A stretch of 43,570 nucleotides of DNA from Burkholderiales bacterium UBA4615 (GTDB lineage: Bacteria; Pseudomonadota; Gammaproteobacteria; Burkholderiales; Burkholderiaceae_E). Both the position numbers and the translations under genes were made by a program. The stretch lies in the NCBI GenBank assembly GCA_002386465.1, contig DGIT01000124.1, positions 40,631 to 84,200 on the forward strand, written 5' to 3'. Positions 41,814-43,570 of the stretch are shown here, in pieces (position 1 is the stretch's first letter; the number at the start of each line of letters is the position of its first letter). Under the pieces are notes generated by a model. The model saw only the letters and a program-made list of their open reading frames with translations, was not told where the DNA came from and did no database searches.

Positions 41814-42020
41814 AGGACCGTCGATTAGCGATGCATTCGAACCCTCGATTGGTGACCCCGCGAATCTGGATGTTGTTGCTCCCATGATGGCTGGCGCAGC
41901 GGCTAAGTGCCTCTGCCTGGCAATTGCGTGGCCTCCCGCTGGCCATCCGCAGCACCAGTCTTACCCTAGGTCTGACATCCTGATCTGTCGATTCCAATGC
42001 ACCTGCGGATCAGCTACAAA

Positions 42021-42050
42021 TTCGAAGCCCGACATGTCGCGGTCTATAAT
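42021..42050 (+). promoter_or_regulatory. Possible promoter of the LytTR gene
   Basis: A perfect TATAAT at 42045-42050 lies 30 bp before the LytTR ATG; the -35 word is weak (TTCGAA at 42021-42026, 18-bp spacer). The preceding gap from 41814 holds no gene that I can support. Confidence 0.35.
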
Positions 42051-42080
42051 TGAAAGTCATCCATTTGCGCGTGCGCAGAC

Positions 42081-43076
42081 ATGGGTTCTCCTGACTTTCC
42101 CGCGACAGTAACCGCTCAGGCAATCGGGAACGGCGCGAATTCAGCAGGCATCCTTCGTTACCTGACCATCGCAGGCCTGGTGTTTCTTGCGCTCATGCTG
42201 GCACTTAAGCCTGACGTAGGCTTCTCGGCGCCATTTGCCATGCGGCTGGTGTTCTGGACCTTGCAGATCGTGACCGGCTTGCTTGTCCTGCAGTCGGTGC
42301 TCTACCTGCTGACCCGCAGCTACGGCGCCAGCCGGGCACCCAGTTGGTCATTGGTGCTGCTCTCTGGTCTGCTCGGCTCGGTATTACTGACGCCGCTGTA
42401 TTGGCTGATCGGGGAAGGCCTGATGGAGGGTTGGCTCGGCTACGCGGCTCGACCTGACGATGAAGCGGCTGATCTTGCCGGCCTTACGCTCGCCAATCCC
42501 CTGGTCAGGGAATATCTGGAAATCGTCGCACCGGTCACGACATCGTGGGTATTGATCTGCTTACCTCGCATGCACTGGCTGATGCCACCGCTGCTGCACG
42601 GGAAAGTCCGCCAGTGCAAAGCGGCCGGCAACCCCGGGGCGAGGCGAGCAGCGCTCGATCCATCCTCCGATCCGGGCCATGCTCAAGCTACGGTCTTGCC
42701 TGCTCAAAGCCCTGATACCTGGCGTCATCGACTGCCAGCGGAGCTCGGCACGGACGTGATCGCAGTCACTTCCGAGCTCCAGTACCTGCGCGTCTGGACT
42801 CCCCGAGGCTGCGCCCTGATCCTGGGCGCCTTGGCGGATGTCGAAGCACAGGACGCCGCGACGGGATTGCGCGTGCACCGGTCGTGGTGGGTGGCGACCG
42901 ACCATCTCGTTGCTGTTCGGCGCACCGCCACGGGCGCGGTTTGCCTGATGAGCGATGGTCGCCAGGTACCGGTCAGCCGCCGCAGACGCAGCGAGGTTCT
43001 CGCCCGCTTCGGCGGCGCAGCCCAATACCGACTCGGGGGCGTATCAAAAGCTGTAACGGATGCCGACTTGAACTGA
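42081..43076 (+). CDS. Membrane-anchored LytTR-domain transcription regulator
   Basis: A 331-residue protein. Residues about 25-170 contain four hydrophobic segments (YLTIAGLVFLALMLALKP, LVFWTLQIVTGLLVLQSVLY, SLVLLSGLLGSVLLTPLYWL and VTTSWVLICLPRMHWL). Residues about 215-320 are a LytTR DNA-binding domain: VIAVTSELQYLRVWTPRGC, LRVHRSWWVATDHLVAVRRT and MSDGRQVPVSRRRRSEVL. Regulators of this layout bind DNA directly from the membrane without a receiver domain. Its 3' end overlaps the convergent outer-membrane barrel gene by 33 bp. The signal sensed is unknown. Confidence 0.87.
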   Translation: MGSPDFPATVTAQAIGNGANSAGILRYLTIAGLVFLALMLALKPDVGFSAPFAMRLVFWTLQIVTGLLVLQSVLYLLTRSYGASRAPSWSLVLLSGLLGSVLLTPLYWLIGEGLMEGWLGYAARPDDEAADLAGLTLANPLVREYLEIVAPVTTSWVLICLPRMHWLMPPLLHGKVRQCKAAGNPGARRAALDPSSDPGHAQATVLPAQSPDTWRHRLPAELGTDVIAVTSELQYLRVWTPRGCALILGALADVEAQDAATGLRVHRSWWVATDHLVAVRRTATGAVCLMSDGRQVPVSRRRRSEVLARFGGAAQYRLGGVSKAVTDADLN

Positions 43077-43570
43077 GAACGGGTTGTACTTGAGCAGGCC
43101 AGCACTACCCCCAGGGTTGCCAGACGCATTATCCAACCGCACGCTGCCTACCCGAAGCCACCAAGCATCGGCGGTGAGACGCCAGCTGCGGCTAAGCGCG
43201 TACTCGACACCGCCGATGAGTTGGAAGGCTGCCTTGCTGCCAACCGAGTAGCTCCGGTCGGCGCCCCCGCCGACGGGCGTGATGTCCATGTCAAGTTCCT
43301 GCACCCATCCGATGCCGGCGCCCACGTAGGGGGTCCATCCCCCTGCCAGATTGAAGCGACGCAAACCGTTGATCAGCAGGATGTTCGATGCGAAATCCCC
43401 ACCCGAGCCAGGTTGCTGCCGTTGCGCTGCAGCGCATCCATCGAGTGACGCCGGTAGTTCCACTCGACTTCTGCCGCCCAGCCGTTACCGTATCGATAGC
43501 CGATATCGCCGCCGAAGCCGATGCCGCCTCCAAACTCGGCGCGCAGACCCGATCCGGCACCCTGGGCACC
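43044..43570 (-). pseudogene. Outer-membrane beta-barrel protein, frameshifted (runs off right edge)
   Basis: The C-terminal part reads ILLINGLRRFNLAGGWTPYV, SKAAFQLIGGVEYALSRSW and ends VQVGIRYSF, the terminal Phe of an outer-membrane barrel. Upstream the matching frame is different: LRAEFGGGIGFGGDIGYRYG and EVEWNYRRHSMDALQRNGSN. The switch lies near 43405-43409, where one base appears to be missing between NGSNLA and SGGDFASN. The N-terminus lies beyond base 43570. It is either a pseudogene or a sequencing/assembly error. It is the opacity/OmpA-like small barrel type; role unknown. Confidence 0.72.

Overview
The window looks like a chromosomal segment of a GC-rich betaproteobacterium, most likely Burkholderiales. 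That placement is an inference from codon use, gene families and the presence of a selenoneine (sen) cluster; no rRNA or other marker gene is present to confirm it. The genes are dense, with many 4-bp start/stop overlaps, and there is no intact insertion sequence, phage or CRISPR array.

Layout. (1) 1-8.06 kb: a kinase-like phosphotransferase (cut by the left edge) and a ketopantoate-reductase-like gene read leftward. A STAS-kinase fusion follows, then an acyl-CoA block of two thiolase-like/DUF35 pairs flanking a cupin and an acyl-CoA ligase. (2) 8.16-14.37 kb: a PaiB-like flavoprotein, a fused TVP38-membrane/disulfide-reductase protein coupled to the radical SAM protein ArsS, a DUF3047 exported protein, and an ECF sigma factor with its NrsF-type membrane anti-sigma factor. 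Three sites of the form GTAAC(C/T)-N16-CGAA lie upstream of arsS, the DUF3047 gene and the sigma gene, so these genes look like one small metal/oxidant stress regulon. (3) 14.70-24.01 kb: the most striking part, a selenium-betaine island. It holds egtD (hercynine synthesis) and senA, senB and senC (selenoneine synthesis). A four-gene PhnCDE-type ABC importer of the putative selenium-oxyanion class and an orphan betaine-type binding-protein/permease fusion complete it. egtD-senA-senB-senC are packed without a single intergenic base.

(4) 24.0-27.9 kb: a decayed stretch with remnants of a sulfatase, a glutathione S-transferase, a haloalkane-dehalogenase-like hydrolase and two short-chain dehydrogenases. 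Set in it are an intact Phd/VapC-type toxin-antitoxin pair with an operator palindrome and one intact NAD(P)-binding reductase. (5) 27.86-33.95 kb: GST, a carotenoid-oxygenase family dioxygenase, a TetR regulator, an alpha/beta hydrolase, a DHA2 efflux pump and a Tat-exported hydrolase, probably for uptake or cleavage of a lipophilic or aromatic compound. (6) 34.04-43.57 kb: an Acg-type Tat flavoprotein divergent from a LysR regulator, small membrane proteins, a quinone-oxidoreductase-like MDR enzyme, a lipoprotein hydrolase, a MarR-aldo/keto reductase operon, a membrane-anchored LytTR regulator and a frameshifted outer-membrane barrel gene at the right edge.

How they work together (inference). 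Selenium oxyanion is imported and reduced, SenC makes selenophosphate, and SenB makes a selenosugar. EgtD makes hercynine from histidine, and SenA joins hercynine to the selenosugar. The betaine-type fusion could move hercynine, ergothioneine or selenoneine, all of which carry a trimethylammonium group. The neighbouring sigma regulon and ArsS fit a local theme of metalloid and oxidant handling.
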